Source of the DNA: a virus
Strand: one strand, 5' to 3'
IMG/VR virus record: IMGVR_UViG_3300042691_004597
Location: 1 to 32,991 of that record
Length of the DNA stretch: 32,991 nucleotides
A model generated the notes under the pieces. That model had not been told where the DNA came from. It searched no databases and saw only the letters and a program-made list of their open reading frames with translations. Positions 5,270-14,584 of the stretch are shown piece after piece (position 1 is the first letter of the stretch; each line of letters opens with the position of its first letter). Both the position numbers and the translations under genes were made by a program.

Positions 5270-6823
5270 TTATAAATTTGATTCCAGGTACATTCGATTA
5301 AGGGCCAACAATTTGGCCGTTGTTCCGGTGACGCTTTGAATGTGCGCCTGCATGTAAAAAAACGCGGTGTTCGCCGGCAAGTTTGAGGTTTCCTGCGAAT
5401 TTTTCAATACGGCATTTGTTACCGCGTTTCGTAATTCAAAATAAATTGTTGATCCATTCGGTTCGCAGTACATGTAAAAATCGTAAATCGTTGTTGTATC
5501 AACGGCGATCGTTGTATCGATTCTGGTTGTTACGGACGTGTTCCGAATCATGAATTGTAAATTCGTGTCCGCACTATCCAACCCAATCCCCAATGTATCA
5601 TTTAGTGTTGATGGCTGCGCGTTCAACGTTGCGTTGTTTGCACTCAATCCAACAAATAAACGATGTGTTCCGCTTCGAGCCTCAACGGCAAATCTCGAAA
5701 AAAAGAAAAACCCACCCAACCCGGCGGAACTTCCACGCCATGCGTTTGTCGCGGATGCTTGAACGCCGGATGCTCCGGTCGTTGTTGTGCCGGTTGAAAA
5801 TGTCGCTCGGTTCATTGAATTGATCGCGGATAAATTGTTTCGAATTGGGTGCGCCTGCGCGGCGTTTGTTCCGTTGTTCCTGGCCGTGAATGATGTTCCC
5901 CAATTGATTGCCAACGTTGTGCCGGTACCGGCCAACCACATGTATGTTGTTGAATTGAACAACGCCGGTTGAAAATCAAAATGGTTTCCGGCTGAATCAA
6001 CTGATCCAACCAGGCGGCGTGTGGCCATCGAATCCGTGAAAACCTTTGTTCGACCGGCCGCCGGCGATGCCGGGAATCCGGCGTCAACCAATGTCAAATC
6101 ACCGCCATCGATTTCAACGTTTGCCGCCCCGGCGAATACACCTCCATTGTTGTATTGAACCTCGCCCGTTGCGCCTCCTGGTGATGCGCTGCCACCGGCC
6201 GGCGTCTGCCATGATCCATCACCACGCAAAAACGTTGTGGCGGATGGCGTTCCGGTTATTGATGAACCAAACAACGGAATCCGATCCGTTGCCACCTCTT
6301 GAACCGATGCCGCCGATCCGGTTATGTTTGCCAAAAATGAATTGGCCGCAACGTTTTGAATCTTTGCATATGAAACAACCGCCGAATCAATTGTCCATGT
6401 CGCACCGGAACCCGTCACGGATATGTCGCCCTTGTCGCCATCGGTAACGCCTCCGCTAACGGATGCCCAGGATAAAATTGATCCGTTCGTTGTTAGGTAT
6501 TTGCCTGCGTTTCCGGATTGTGTTGGGAACGCTGCAACCCAGGTGTACGCGTCATCCCAATTGGATTGTTTCGTGTTCAATGGGATTGAATACCCGGCGG
6601 CGTATGTCAACGCCAACGTTCCGGATGTTGTGATCGGATTTCCCGAAATCGATAATCCCGTTGGAACGGACATATCAACGGATGTGACGCCACCGCCGCC
6701 ACCGGCCCATGTTCTATTTTGCGAAAGATCATAGGTAACGCCGCCAATGGTCAATGTGCGCGTTTCCGGTACTGCGTTATCAATGCCGGTTGTTGTTATA
6801 TTTGTTAATAATATACCGGCCAT
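5270..6823 (-). CDS. Tail fibre or receptor-binding protein
   Basis: A 517-residue, Gly/Thr/Ser/Asn-rich protein. The N-terminus has TLTIGGVTYDLSQNRTW and then a GGGGG hinge (residues near 40), a leader I associate with fibres of Bacteroidetes phages. The middle holds repeated short motifs such as ATTFLRGDGSWQTP and GATGEVQYNNGGVFAG, typical of trimeric fibre shafts. The C-terminal half (from about residue 290) has a denser, globular-looking composition and probably carries the receptor-binding or chaperone-like domain. It lies last of a run of adhesin-type genes, just before the lysis genes. Confidence 0.72.
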   Translation of the reverse strand: MAGILLTNITTTGIDNAVPETRTLTIGGVTYDLSQNRTWAGGGGGVTSVDMSVPTGLSISGNPITTSGTLALTYAAGYSIPLNTKQSNWDDAYTWVAAFPTQSGNAGKYLTTNGSILSWASVSGGVTDGDKGDISVTGSGATWTIDSAVVSYAKIQNVAANSFLANITGSAASVQEVATDRIPLFGSSITGTPSATTFLRGDGSWQTPAGGSASPGGATGEVQYNNGGVFAGAANVEIDGGDLTLVDAGFPASPAAGRTKVFTDSMATRRLVGSVDSAGNHFDFQPALFNSTTYMWLAGTGTTLAINWGTSFTARNNGTNAAQAHPIRNNLSAINSMNRATFSTGTTTTGASGVQASATNAWRGSSAGLGGFFFFSRFAVEARSGTHRLFVGLSANNATLNAQPSTLNDTLGIGLDSADTNLQFMIRNTSVTTRIDTTIAVDTTTIYDFYMYCEPNGSTIYFELRNAVTNAVLKNSQETSNLPANTAFFYMQAHIQSVTGTTAKLLALNRMYLESNL

Positions 6824-6824
6824 G

Positions 6825-9359
6825 TTATGGGTTTGTTAGTGTGAATCCGTTGTTTGCCAATGTTGCCGGTGATGTCAATGTGTATGTGTTTAATACGCTG
6901 ACAAAACCTTGCAACGTTTTCGTTCCGCCGCCGTTCAATGTCAAATTGCGATAAACTTGTTTTGGCGATGTTGTCGGTAAACCTTTGATGTCCTGGTTTG
7001 CGTTTCCATAAATCCAGGTATTCAAATTCGTTGATGTATCCAATATCCCCGTTGCCATCGGTTGCGTTGCGGATTGATAATTTACAATTGGTGTGTTCCC
7101 CGTTCCCATTCTAAAAATACTTGATCCATTTGTTCCGTTCAAAACACCGGCAATGATTAATGTTTGCGCAAACGCATCGTTTGTTGTTGTTAAAGTAATT
7201 CCCGAAATCAATATTGAACAACTAAATGTCGGCGTGTATGCGTTCCCAACAACATTGGCCAATGTTTGATTATTCGTTGTAAATGTCCATGTACCCGTTC
7301 CGGTGTTTATTGTTTGGTTTCCGTAACTCATTCCGCCTCTTAATTCAACCGATGGATTACCGGTGAAATTTACACTTGAAAACAACAACCCAACAAACAA
7401 CAAATTCCCGGCCCCATTTTTGGATAATGAACCGGCGCTTTGTGTTGTTGTTGTTCCGGTTACTGACAAATTAAATGTTGATGCTTCAAGAATTCCGGCA
7501 CTTGAAACAAATAAATTACCGGACAATGTAGTGTTTACCGACAATGTTTTTGTACCCGTTGCGCTTACTGATAAAGATGAAAACTCTGAATATGGTATTG
7601 TATAATTACCGGTAAATGTATAACGAACTTCATTTGCAAATGATGTAATATCAAATATTCCGGTTGTCATTAATAACGCAGTTGATGCGTTGTTAAGATA
7701 AATAACATGTCTATTTACAAATGTACTGCTTGCATTGTTGCCATTCACCGAATTATTAAATAATACAACACTCGGTGAAACGCCATTTGTTAAGTTCGAT
7801 AATGTTATCGCGCCGGATATTAATATCGGACAATTGAAAGTTACTACCGGCCCAGATCCCGATGAATGATAAATCGACTGATTGTTTGTTGTGAATGTCC
7901 ATGTTCCGGTTCCGGTATTCAATGGATCATTTCCGTTTCCATAACTTATACCACCTCTCAATTCAACCGATGGATTACCTCCGCTAAAATCAAGTTTTGG
8001 TTGTGCTGAATTTGAAAGTATTAATTCCCCTCTAAAAATAACATTGCCTGGCCCGGTTTTGTTTATTGTTCCCGTTCTAATTGTTGTAGTTGCTCCGATT
8101 GTAGTTGTACCGATTACATCAACATTGTAACTTGAAAAATCAAGTGTACCACCCGAAAAAACAAATAAGGAACTATTTATCGTTGTGTTAACTCCAAACG
8201 ATTTTGTTCCCGTTCCGGCAATGGTAAGGTTGCGGAATGTTGTAAAATACGATGGTATTGTTGCCGTATAATTTCCCGTGTAACCGATCGTATTTACATT
8301 TGTTGTAAAATTCCAAATACCGGTTGTCATTGATGCGACTGATGACAATGTATTAAAATATAAAACTCCGGTTGCGCCCATTAATAATTGACTTGATCCG
8401 GTTGTTCCATTGATTGGAGCATTTATAGTCAATCCGCCTTCAGCACCGGCTTGCCCTTGTAATGTCAATGTTATATTATCAATCAAAATTGGAGCATCCC
8501 AATTTATTGAATAATTCCATGATGTTATTGATTGATTGTTTGTTGTGAATCGCCATGTTCCCGTACCGGTTTTTATTTCATCACCACCATTTGAAACGCC
8601 GGTAAATATTCCGCCCCTACATTCAACATTTGGATTGCCTTGTGAAAAATCAATTTTTGGTGTAATGGTTCCAATATTTACACCCCCGGCAAATAGAACA
8701 TTTCCAAAATGCGATTTGGTTAATAAATTCCCACTATTAATCGCAGTAGAACCAAAAACCGATAAATCAAAATATGATAATTCCAAAAATTGTGATGTCC
8801 CTATCATTCTAAATTCATTCAAAACAACTAAATTGTTTTTAGGTGTTTTGATACCTCTACCACTAAAATATAAATTTTGATATTGAATGTCCATCAATGA
8901 TTGATTACCATTTTTTGCATAATCAATTGTTGAACCTGCATTTTGAACAATTGTTTGTACAAAATTATTATCGCCATACAATTTTAAATAAGCCCCGGAT
9001 GAAATTGCTGCAATATCTAAAATTCCATTTCCATTTAAACTCGAATAAACTTCAATTGAAATAACAGAACCAATATTCGGCCTAATTGATAAACGATTTG
9101 ATATGTTTAAATTATTAACACGATATGTATTTTCAAGACCAAAAATTCCAACATCATGTCGAATATAAACATCATCGTTTATTGTTGGCAATAATCCAAC
9201 ACGGCCACTTGCAGTTTGCCATATACCTTGATCGGTATAACTACCATCACGAACGGAATAAAAGATTTCCCGTTGTTGTATTTTGGGAAATCCATTATCC
9301 GCGTCATTCGTTAATTTTTGAACGCCACTATCTTGCAAGTTTACCGGGAATCCAAACAT
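6825..9359 (-). CDS. Large repeat-containing adhesin or tail fibre protein
   Basis: This 844-residue protein is Asn/Thr/Gly-rich with three imperfect repeats of roughly 210 residues. Each contains GNPSVELRGG (or NVECRGG) followed by NTGTGTWTFTTNNQ, centred near residues 265, 483 and 686. Between them are TLSVNTTLSGNLFVSS-type strands that suggest a long beta-solenoid. The N-terminus includes LLPTINDDVYIRHDVGI, which I know from Bacteroidetes surface and phage proteins. It starts 9 bases after the upstream gene. A fibre or tailspike role is inferred from composition and location; no catalytic motif was seen. Confidence 0.68.
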   Translation of the reverse strand: MFGFPVNLQDSGVQKLTNDADNGFPKIQQREIFYSVRDGSYTDQGIWQTASGRVGLLPTINDDVYIRHDVGIFGLENTYRVNNLNISNRLSIRPNIGSVISIEVYSSLNGNGILDIAAISSGAYLKLYGDNNFVQTIVQNAGSTIDYAKNGNQSLMDIQYQNLYFSGRGIKTPKNNLVVLNEFRMIGTSQFLELSYFDLSVFGSTAINSGNLLTKSHFGNVLFAGGVNIGTITPKIDFSQGNPNVECRGGIFTGVSNGGDEIKTGTGTWRFTTNNQSITSWNYSINWDAPILIDNITLTLQGQAGAEGGLTINAPINGTTGSSQLLMGATGVLYFNTLSSVASMTTGIWNFTTNVNTIGYTGNYTATIPSYFTTFRNLTIAGTGTKSFGVNTTINSSLFVFSGGTLDFSSYNVDVIGTTTIGATTTIRTGTINKTGPGNVIFRGELILSNSAQPKLDFSGGNPSVELRGGISYGNGNDPLNTGTGTWTFTTNNQSIYHSSGSGPVVTFNCPILISGAITLSNLTNGVSPSVVLFNNSVNGNNASSTFVNRHVIYLNNASTALLMTTGIFDITSFANEVRYTFTGNYTIPYSEFSSLSVSATGTKTLSVNTTLSGNLFVSSAGILEASTFNLSVTGTTTTQSAGSLSKNGAGNLLFVGLLFSSVNFTGNPSVELRGGMSYGNQTINTGTGTWTFTTNNQTLANVVGNAYTPTFSCSILISGITLTTTNDAFAQTLIIAGVLNGTNGSSIFRMGTGNTPIVNYQSATQPMATGILDTSTNLNTWIYGNANQDIKGLPTTSPKQVYRNLTLNGGGTKTLQGFVSVLNTYTLTSPATLANNGFTLTNP

Positions 9360-9368
9360 GATTAAAAT

Positions 9369-9788
9369 TTAAAAATTTCCACCTCTCAAAACAACATCGG
9401 TTCCGTCCGCCGCGCCACCATAAACGGATTGCGCAACGCTAACAATTTGTCCGGCGTTTATGATTAAGCCGTTTGTGAATGTTATCGTTGCCGTTGCTCC
9501 AATCGCGGTTGTTGATGCCGTTACGGCTGACAATACAACCTCCGAAATCAAACGCGGATTCAATCCGGATTCATCCGATAGGAACACGCGTTGAACGCGC
9601 GCGGAACTTGCCGCGGCCGTTGCCTGGCTCGATGTGAACGTAATGAAATCAACACGGGAACCATTGGCCCCGGATGTGAATAATGTAACCAATGCGCCGG
9701 ATCCATCACGCGCAGTATTGGCGGCGGAAATCCTGGCCGTTGCGGCCTTCGGTGTCAATGTAAAAATTGGCGATGTATTTGCAGGCAT
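9369..9788 (-). CDS. Structural protein, fibre-region
   Basis: A 139-residue protein starting MPANTSPIFTLTPKAATARI. It is rich in Ala, Thr, Ser and Val with alternating hydrophobics, suggesting a beta sandwich. The pattern SGANGSRVDFITF plus SARVQRVFLSD recalls a small phage virion protein family, perhaps a tail or head decoration. It sits between fibre genes. The function is not established. Confidence 0.6.
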   Translation of the reverse strand: MPANTSPIFTLTPKAATARISAANTARDGSGALVTLFTSGANGSRVDFITFTSSQATAAASSARVQRVFLSDESGLNPRLISEVVLSAVTASTTAIGATATITFTNGLIINAGQIVSVAQSVYGGAADGTDVVLRGGNF

Positions 9789-9803
9789 GTTATTATTTTT
9801 TAA

Positions 9804-10109
9804 TTAGTTTAAAGATGGATCAATGGTATTGTCAACAATTGGAACAACGGGTTCCGGAATTACCGGGATCAATGAATCGAGATAGGCCTGCAATTCTGCA
9901 TCCGTTGATTCACGAATCGTAATCAAAACCGAATCGAAATCAACAACGCGCGTAATGTGGATTTGTTGGATTCCGTATTGGTTGTTTTTGTATGTCGTTT
10001 CCAACGATTCAAAAGTTCCTTCAACCATTCCGGTTTGTGGACAATCATAACTGACCGGGCCGTTTGGATCGCTTACGATCACATGCCCATCGGGTGCAAT
10101 GTAGTTCAT
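9804..10109 (-). CDS. Small hypothetical protein, fibre-region
   Basis: From ATG 10109 the protein has 101 residues, starting MNYIAPDGHVIVSDPNGPVS. The frame is open upstream to 10148, but that part would overlap the preceding gene and is AT-rich. The C-terminus has a Pro/Val stretch (IPVIPEPVVPIVD). It starts directly after the previous stop. A virion-associated role is likely only by position. Confidence 0.6.
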   Translation of the reverse strand: MNYIAPDGHVIVSDPNGPVSYDCPQTGMVEGTFESLETTYKNNQYGIQQIHITRVVDFDSVLITIRESTDAELQAYLDSLIPVIPEPVVPIVDNTIDPSLN

Positions 10110-10110
10110 G

Positions 10111-10986
10111 TTAAATAAAATTATAATAGTTAAATAATGTTGACGCAAATGATGCTGATGTTGGCAATGGCTGATTTTCGTATCTCAATGTTGTCGAATT
10201 CCAAACAATTGTATCGCCATTGTTTGGTGATGGCAAATAGCAATCATGTAATTCGCCGACCTCATACCCGTTGTCAATTTTCGTAAAAATTTTTCCGTTG
10301 TTTGCATGCGCATAAACAACGAATCCGACAATGACGGAATGGTTCGGCGCAATCGGTTTCACATTTGTAATGGCTCCAGGTGTTGTTGGCGATAAATACA
10401 AAATGTTTCCATCAATCCACGTTTCCCCCTGCAATGCTCCGGTTGTATTGATGCCCTCAATCAATCCGGATGTACAAATGAATCCTGGTTGATTGTCGGC
10501 GATATTTTCGGAAATCATGCCCAATGTATCGGTTGAATTTGCGTCATTGTTTGCCTGCGCTAAATTGATTTGCAGTCGTTGGCCCTGCGCGCCGGTAACT
10601 TTTACAACCTGGTAATTGGCCGCCGTAACTGCTCCGCCGGTACCATTTACAACACGGGCATATTGATTTTGACCAATTTTCAACGTAACGTTTCCGCCCT
10701 TCAATCCCAGGTTCATTGTTCCGTCCGTATCGTTCCAAATCATTCGGCCAACTCCGCCGGTCAATGTCGGTGTCAAATCCGCCTGGAAATATCCTCCGGA
10801 AATTCCATATTCGCCCAGGTCAACATTGGTTGTGGCTCCGGTATATGGAACGCCATTCAATAATGTTTTTAAATCCGTTGCGGTTAATTTATATGATGTG
10901 CCGGTTGTTGGATCGCCAATCAACATTAAATCGGTCAACGCCGCGCCAACCCTGGCATCTAATTGATTAATTTTTTTATTCGCCAT
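10111..10986 (-). CDS. Tail fibre or head-fibre type structural protein
   Basis: A 291-residue protein starting MANKKINQLDARVGAALTDL, then GDPTTGTSYKLTATDLK and VPYTGATTNVDLG. This N-terminal layout is one I recognise from fibre-like proteins of Bacteroidetes phages. The middle contains GRMIWNDTDGTMNLGLKGG, a fibre-shaft type segment often followed by a beta-rich domain. The start overlaps the stop of the tail-completion candidate upstream (10976-11500) by 11 bases. Confidence 0.68.
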   Translation of the reverse strand: MANKKINQLDARVGAALTDLMLIGDPTTGTSYKLTATDLKTLLNGVPYTGATTNVDLGEYGISGGYFQADLTPTLTGGVGRMIWNDTDGTMNLGLKGGNVTLKIGQNQYARVVNGTGGAVTAANYQVVKVTGAQGQRLQINLAQANNDANSTDTLGMISENIADNQPGFICTSGLIEGINTTGALQGETWIDGNILYLSPTTPGAITNVKPIAPNHSVIVGFVVYAHANNGKIFTKIDNGYEVGELHDCYLPSPNNGDTIVWNSTTLRYENQPLPTSASFASTLFNYYNFI

Positions 10987-11500
10987 AAATTAGTTTTTCA
11001 GTATCATTTATCAAAAATATATCATTGTCATTCCACAAAAGGAAATTGCCCGAATCAACAACGGCCTGGCATTTGTTGGCATCAAATCGAACTCCGATTG
11101 TAACATCAACGGAAACGCCTGCCGTCAAATCCTGCAATTCATAATCGCGAATTTGCATTTCATATTCATCCTCAACCTCCCATTCCGTATATTCTTGATC
11201 CTTTAACAATGCAATGTAATCCATCGCCACCGACAACATATCCGATTTGACTTCCCATTCATTTTGCAATGACCTATTGGCAATGTCCATGAGATCAAAA
11301 AAATGAAATGTGAAATTGAAATTCGCAACCCTATTCGTCAATGATATTGTCGAATTTGGTTTCAACTCACAAAACAACGCCGGATAAACAACATCCGCAT
11401 CATCCAAAAATTCATCGAATCCTCCGATGAAAAAATGGTTAATTTGTTTGTGGCTTTCCGCTAACTCCGTTAATCTTTGTATGACTTGTTTTAATGTCAT
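10976..11500 (-). CDS. Tail-completion/terminator-like protein
   Basis: A 174-residue protein starting MTLKQVIQRLTELAESHKQI. The segment VYPALFCELKPNS, then NFNFTFHFFDL and NEWEVKSDMLSVAMDYIALL, resembles a conserved small protein found after the connector in Bacteroidetes phages. Its position and alpha/beta pattern suggest a tail terminator or neck component. It directly precedes the fibre genes. The assignment is tentative. Confidence 0.5.
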   Translation of the reverse strand: MTLKQVIQRLTELAESHKQINHFFIGGFDEFLDDADVVYPALFCELKPNSTISLTNRVANFNFTFHFFDLMDIANRSLQNEWEVKSDMLSVAMDYIALLKDQEYTEWEVEDEYEMQIRDYELQDLTAGVSVDVTIGVRFDANKCQAVVDSGNFLLWNDNDIFLINDTEKLIYGE

Positions 11501-11570
11501 TTTTTTTATCTTGTTGCGCTAAAAATAAACGCAATTTTTTTTCGTTTTTTTTGGATGTGTTTTTAGGCAT
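11439..11570 (-). CDS. Small basic peptide
   Basis: A 43-residue frame, MPKNTSKKNEKKLRLFLAQQ and on to KPQTN. Its ATG overlaps the TGA of the connector gene (TGATG), a coupling arrangement seen elsewhere in this genome. It overlaps the next gene by 62 bases, which is long. It is Lys rich throughout. It could be a real nucleic-acid-binding peptide or a by-product of an A-rich stretch. Confidence 0.45.
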   Translation of the reverse strand: MPKNTSKKNEKKLRLFLAQQDKKNDIKTSHTKINGVSGKPQTN

Positions 11571-12169
11571 CAAATATAATATGGATCATTGGAATTGTAC
11601 CCGGCCGGCGGACGCTTATTTAATGAATAATCATCGCGCGGAATTTCAGTTTCATCGCCCAAATAAATGGGTGATGTATATGATGCGCGTTCCGGATGGA
11701 CGACATCAACACCGGAAACAAAGTTCAAATATTCCGGGAAATAATCATCCGCGTATTCAATCAAATAATTGCGCAGCATTTTTCCGTAATGCTCCGCCCT
11801 GGATTTGTATTTGGCAACAATGGAATACATTTCCGACATGGTCGGTTGTGTTGCATTGTCAACGATTTTTTGTGAAACGCCTTTGTTCCAATATTGATAA
11901 TTCAACCCCTCCGGCAATTCCGCCATCACGTAATTGCAACAACATTCAACGATGTAATTGTCAACCAAATCCTTGTAATTTCCGGCCAATGTATTGGCGG
12001 CAATGTCTGCCAGGATTTTATTGAACAAAGTTGATCCCAGGATCGGCATGATGTATAAATCTTGAACCGCTTTGATTTCCGGATATATCAATTTGTCATC
12101 GATGTTGTCATGTAACGACATGCGTTCCTTTATGACGGATGGCAAAATCAAATATGTAATTGTAGCCAT
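11570..12169 (-). CDS. Head-tail connector-like protein (DUF6712-like)
   Basis: A 199-residue protein starting MATITYLILPSVIKERMSLH. The pattern of EIKAVQDLYIMPILGSTLF, then NYIVECCCNYVMAELPEG, fits a helical phage adaptor family that I recall as DUF6712, placed after the portal gene in many Bacteroidetes phages. It probably forms the ring between portal and tail. It starts four bases after the portal stop. The family name is from memory. Confidence 0.65.
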   Translation of the reverse strand: MATITYLILPSVIKERMSLHDNIDDKLIYPEIKAVQDLYIMPILGSTLFNKILADIAANTLAGNYKDLVDNYIVECCCNYVMAELPEGLNYQYWNKGVSQKIVDNATQPTMSEMYSIVAKYKSRAEHYGKMLRNYLIEYADDYFPEYLNFVSGVDVVHPERASYTSPIYLGDETEIPRDDYSLNKRPPAGYNSNDPYYI

Positions 12170-12173
12170 TGTT

Positions 12174-14177
12174 TTATTTTTTCTTAATTACAACATTTTT
12201 CATCCAGGCATGGCGGCAATGGAACTCAATCGTTCCGTTGTTGTTCCAAAATCCGCCGGCCCTGGTGAATACCGAATACCCCAAACGTTCCGACAATTTT
12301 TGAATGTCCTGGCGGCTGAACATGCGTGATTCGCTTAATTGAACCATCCGGCGACAAAACGGCCTGGATGTTGGAATCAATGTTGGCCCGGAAACATCGT
12401 CACGTTTTTCATAGGTGTACAAAACTTTGATTTCCGGCAATGTTTGGGCCGGCAACCTTTCATTGATTTTGCGGATCACGTTCCCACCTTTAACAACGGC
12501 GGAAATGATTTCACGTTTTACCATATCCTCAACGATGGTGTCAACGACTTGCAATTCGTATTTCAACGCCTCCGCAACTTGCCTATTCGACAAATCCGGT
12601 TGTTTCTTTAACAACTCCAATATTTTCGCCTCACGTTCCGTGAATTCCGTAACGGCGGCAAATGACATTTTGAAATCGTCATCCTGGCCGGTGTAAACTT
12701 CGGATTTTAGGATGTTGTATTGTTCGCGATCCTCACCATATTGTTCAAACATGATGGCGATGAATTCATCGGAATCCTCCGCGAATTGTTCATCCGCCGT
12801 CATTGGATTGTCATCAATGCCCAGGTATTGATTGATTTGGTCATCGGTGAAACCATAGGCCGACAATTGTATTGATGCCTGGCCCTTTGTCAACTTGCCC
12901 TGGCTGAACAAACGAACGATCCTCATGAGGTTTTGTTGTTGACGGCCGGACAATTTCACCAATGTTTCATTGCCCATCATTTCCGGCTGAACGTTGTTTG
13001 TGGCCGTTGGGATGCCGTATTTTGCCGGATCAATTCCAAACTTTTCCAATATCCATTCCTTCGGCAAAAGTTCCTTAAACTGCACCGGATCAAGTTCCAT
13101 GCCCACCGGTTCAACATCCTTCAATCTATATTCCGCCGGTACGTTGGCAATGCCGGAAAAATATCCGACAATTTCCTCAATCTGCTTTTGTTTGTGCGTG
13201 ACATATGTATTTTTGAAAATCTCATATGCCGTTTTCAATTCGCTTGAATTGCCCAACTTGCCCTCTTGTTGAATTCCAAAAAGCAGGGGATGTGTTATGT
13301 TATGGCCCGAATAAATATTGCCCGTGATCAACGCATCAATTGCGCCGAAATTTTCCTTTGTCAAATCGGATTGGCCCAGGTCGTCAATCGTTGGCTTTTT
13401 TGCCGGATCGTTGTTGAACGCAATCAACAATTTTTTGCCCTCCGCCCCGGTCGCGGCGTTTTCCATCCTGGCCGTGATCCTGCGTTTTTTATCCTCGTCC
13501 GGTTCGCCGTTGTAGAAATTTATAAATTTGGACGCGCTGAATCCGGTTTTCGCATTCGTCAACGTATGCCTGGAAACCTCAATGTCGGATTCAACCCAAT
13601 TGCAGGCGGCCACCCATGACGGCAACGCATATGGATTTTTCCCGCAACGATATTCTTTGAAATAAAAAATGGACGATGTTGTGCATGTTGGATGAAACGC
13701 CGGGAATTCGCTTTCGGGTTGCTCCCATGTATTGTTCCATTTTTTGCGATAGTAAAACCGATCGTTTGTTTCGTTCGTCCGAATACGATCATATGACATA
13801 TGATAAATGTTGAACCCACCGGCAAGTTTTGGAATCACCTGGAAATAAACTCCGCCGAAATTTTCGATGTCCAAACATGCCAATTTCATCAACTGATCCC
13901 AGGATTGTTTTTCGTTGGCTTTCTGCAAAAACAATTTGCCTGGCTCCGAATCGGTTGTCAATCCATTGCCCAGGATGTAAACACATTTACCATTGATGAT
14001 CGCGTTGTGTTTTGCTGACTTGTTGTATAGCCACAACAAATATGTTGGATAATCGTTTCGATCACCAAATGGAACAAATGACAATCCGCGTTTGATTTCC
14101 ATCAACGGGATGCGTGAATCGGCAAATTGCATCGATCCGACCTCCATAATGTCGCCATCGGATTGTTTATCCTGCAT
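12174..14177 (-). CDS. Portal protein with C-terminal winged-helix and MuF-like segments
   Basis: From ATG 14177 the protein is 667 residues. An ATG at 14204 is also in frame but lies further inside the upstream gene. Residues 1-390 have portal character: SFVPFGDRNDYPTYLLWLY, then IENFGGVYFQVIPK and ITHPLLFGIQQEGKLGNSSE. A region near 505-565 (EREAKILELLKKQPDLSNRQ, VAEALKYELQVVDTIVEDM) reads as a winged helix. The C-terminal 80 residues contain PTSRPFCRRM, DIQKLSERLG and EFHCRHAW, the signature I associate with MuF/SPP1 gp7-type minor head proteins. The portal is the dodecameric gate through which DNA is packaged; fusions to MuF segments are known in this phage group. Confidence 0.8.
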   Translation of the reverse strand: MQDKQSDGDIMEVGSMQFADSRIPLMEIKRGLSFVPFGDRNDYPTYLLWLYNKSAKHNAIINGKCVYILGNGLTTDSEPGKLFLQKANEKQSWDQLMKLACLDIENFGGVYFQVIPKLAGGFNIYHMSYDRIRTNETNDRFYYRKKWNNTWEQPESEFPAFHPTCTTSSIFYFKEYRCGKNPYALPSWVAACNWVESDIEVSRHTLTNAKTGFSASKFINFYNGEPDEDKKRRITARMENAATGAEGKKLLIAFNNDPAKKPTIDDLGQSDLTKENFGAIDALITGNIYSGHNITHPLLFGIQQEGKLGNSSELKTAYEIFKNTYVTHKQKQIEEIVGYFSGIANVPAEYRLKDVEPVGMELDPVQFKELLPKEWILEKFGIDPAKYGIPTATNNVQPEMMGNETLVKLSGRQQQNLMRIVRLFSQGKLTKGQASIQLSAYGFTDDQINQYLGIDDNPMTADEQFAEDSDEFIAIMFEQYGEDREQYNILKSEVYTGQDDDFKMSFAAVTEFTEREAKILELLKKQPDLSNRQVAEALKYELQVVDTIVEDMVKREIISAVVKGGNVIRKINERLPAQTLPEIKVLYTYEKRDDVSGPTLIPTSRPFCRRMVQLSESRMFSRQDIQKLSERLGYSVFTRAGGFWNNNGTIEFHCRHAWMKNVVIKKK

Positions 14178-14547
14178 AGCCTTTGTATGTCGTTTCGGGT
14201 TCATATCCTTGTTGTATTAAATTCGCCGCCGGGTTCAATAACATTTTGCCACATTCAACCAGGTTCAACCCGGATGGATTCGTGTTCACCGAACTTTGTT
14301 GTTCGAATACTTCATAACTATATTGGCCGGCCTGCGCAGTTGAAAATAATGTGATGGTGTTGAATTGATAAATGTTCGCGCGTTCCGGAAATTCGCTTGT
14401 ATCGGACGCGGAATCAACAATGATTTTGTACTCAACCTTTGTGGAAACATTCGTGAACACAAACAAATAAAACGGATTCGTCAATCTCGTTGATTCATTC
14501 AACGTGACGATTGTTTCCGATTGTTGTCCTATTGTGTAAACGATCAT
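14167..14547 (-). CDS. Small structural protein before the portal gene
   Basis: A 126-residue protein starting MIVYTIGQQSETIVTLNEST. Central beta-type segments YLFVFTNVSTKVEY and AQAGQYSYEVFEQ lead to LVECGKMLLN near the end. It resembles small head-module proteins of Bacteroidetes prophages. It follows a terminator and a TTTTGCCACAAT motif, so it may begin its own transcript. Its stop overlaps the chosen portal start by 11 bases. Confidence 0.6.
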   Translation of the reverse strand: MIVYTIGQQSETIVTLNESTRLTNPFYLFVFTNVSTKVEYKIIVDSASDTSEFPERANIYQFNTITLFSTAQAGQYSYEVFEQQSSVNTNPSGLNLVECGKMLLNPAANLIQQGYEPETTYKGYAG

Positions 14548-14553
14548 ATTCCC

Positions 14554-14565
14554 ATTGTGGCAAAA
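14554..14565 (-). promoter_or_regulatory. Conserved TTTTGCCACAAT element, copy 1
   Basis: On the minus strand TTTTGCCACAAT lies 6 bases before the ATG at 14547. The same 12 bases lie before the ATG at 24162. Both copies come right after a strong terminator, so a phage-specific promoter or translation signal is inferred. Confidence 0.5.
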
Positions 14566-14584
14566 AACGTTCGTTTGTTGAAAT

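Noticed and set aside
5682-6087. Minus-strand frames inside the fibre gene
   Set aside because: Arg/His-rich out-of-frame translations within a clear 517-residue gene.
11494-12024. 176-codon plus-strand frame
   Set aside because: Antisense to the connector gene; His/Arg/Pro/Cys-rich composition is typical of shadows.
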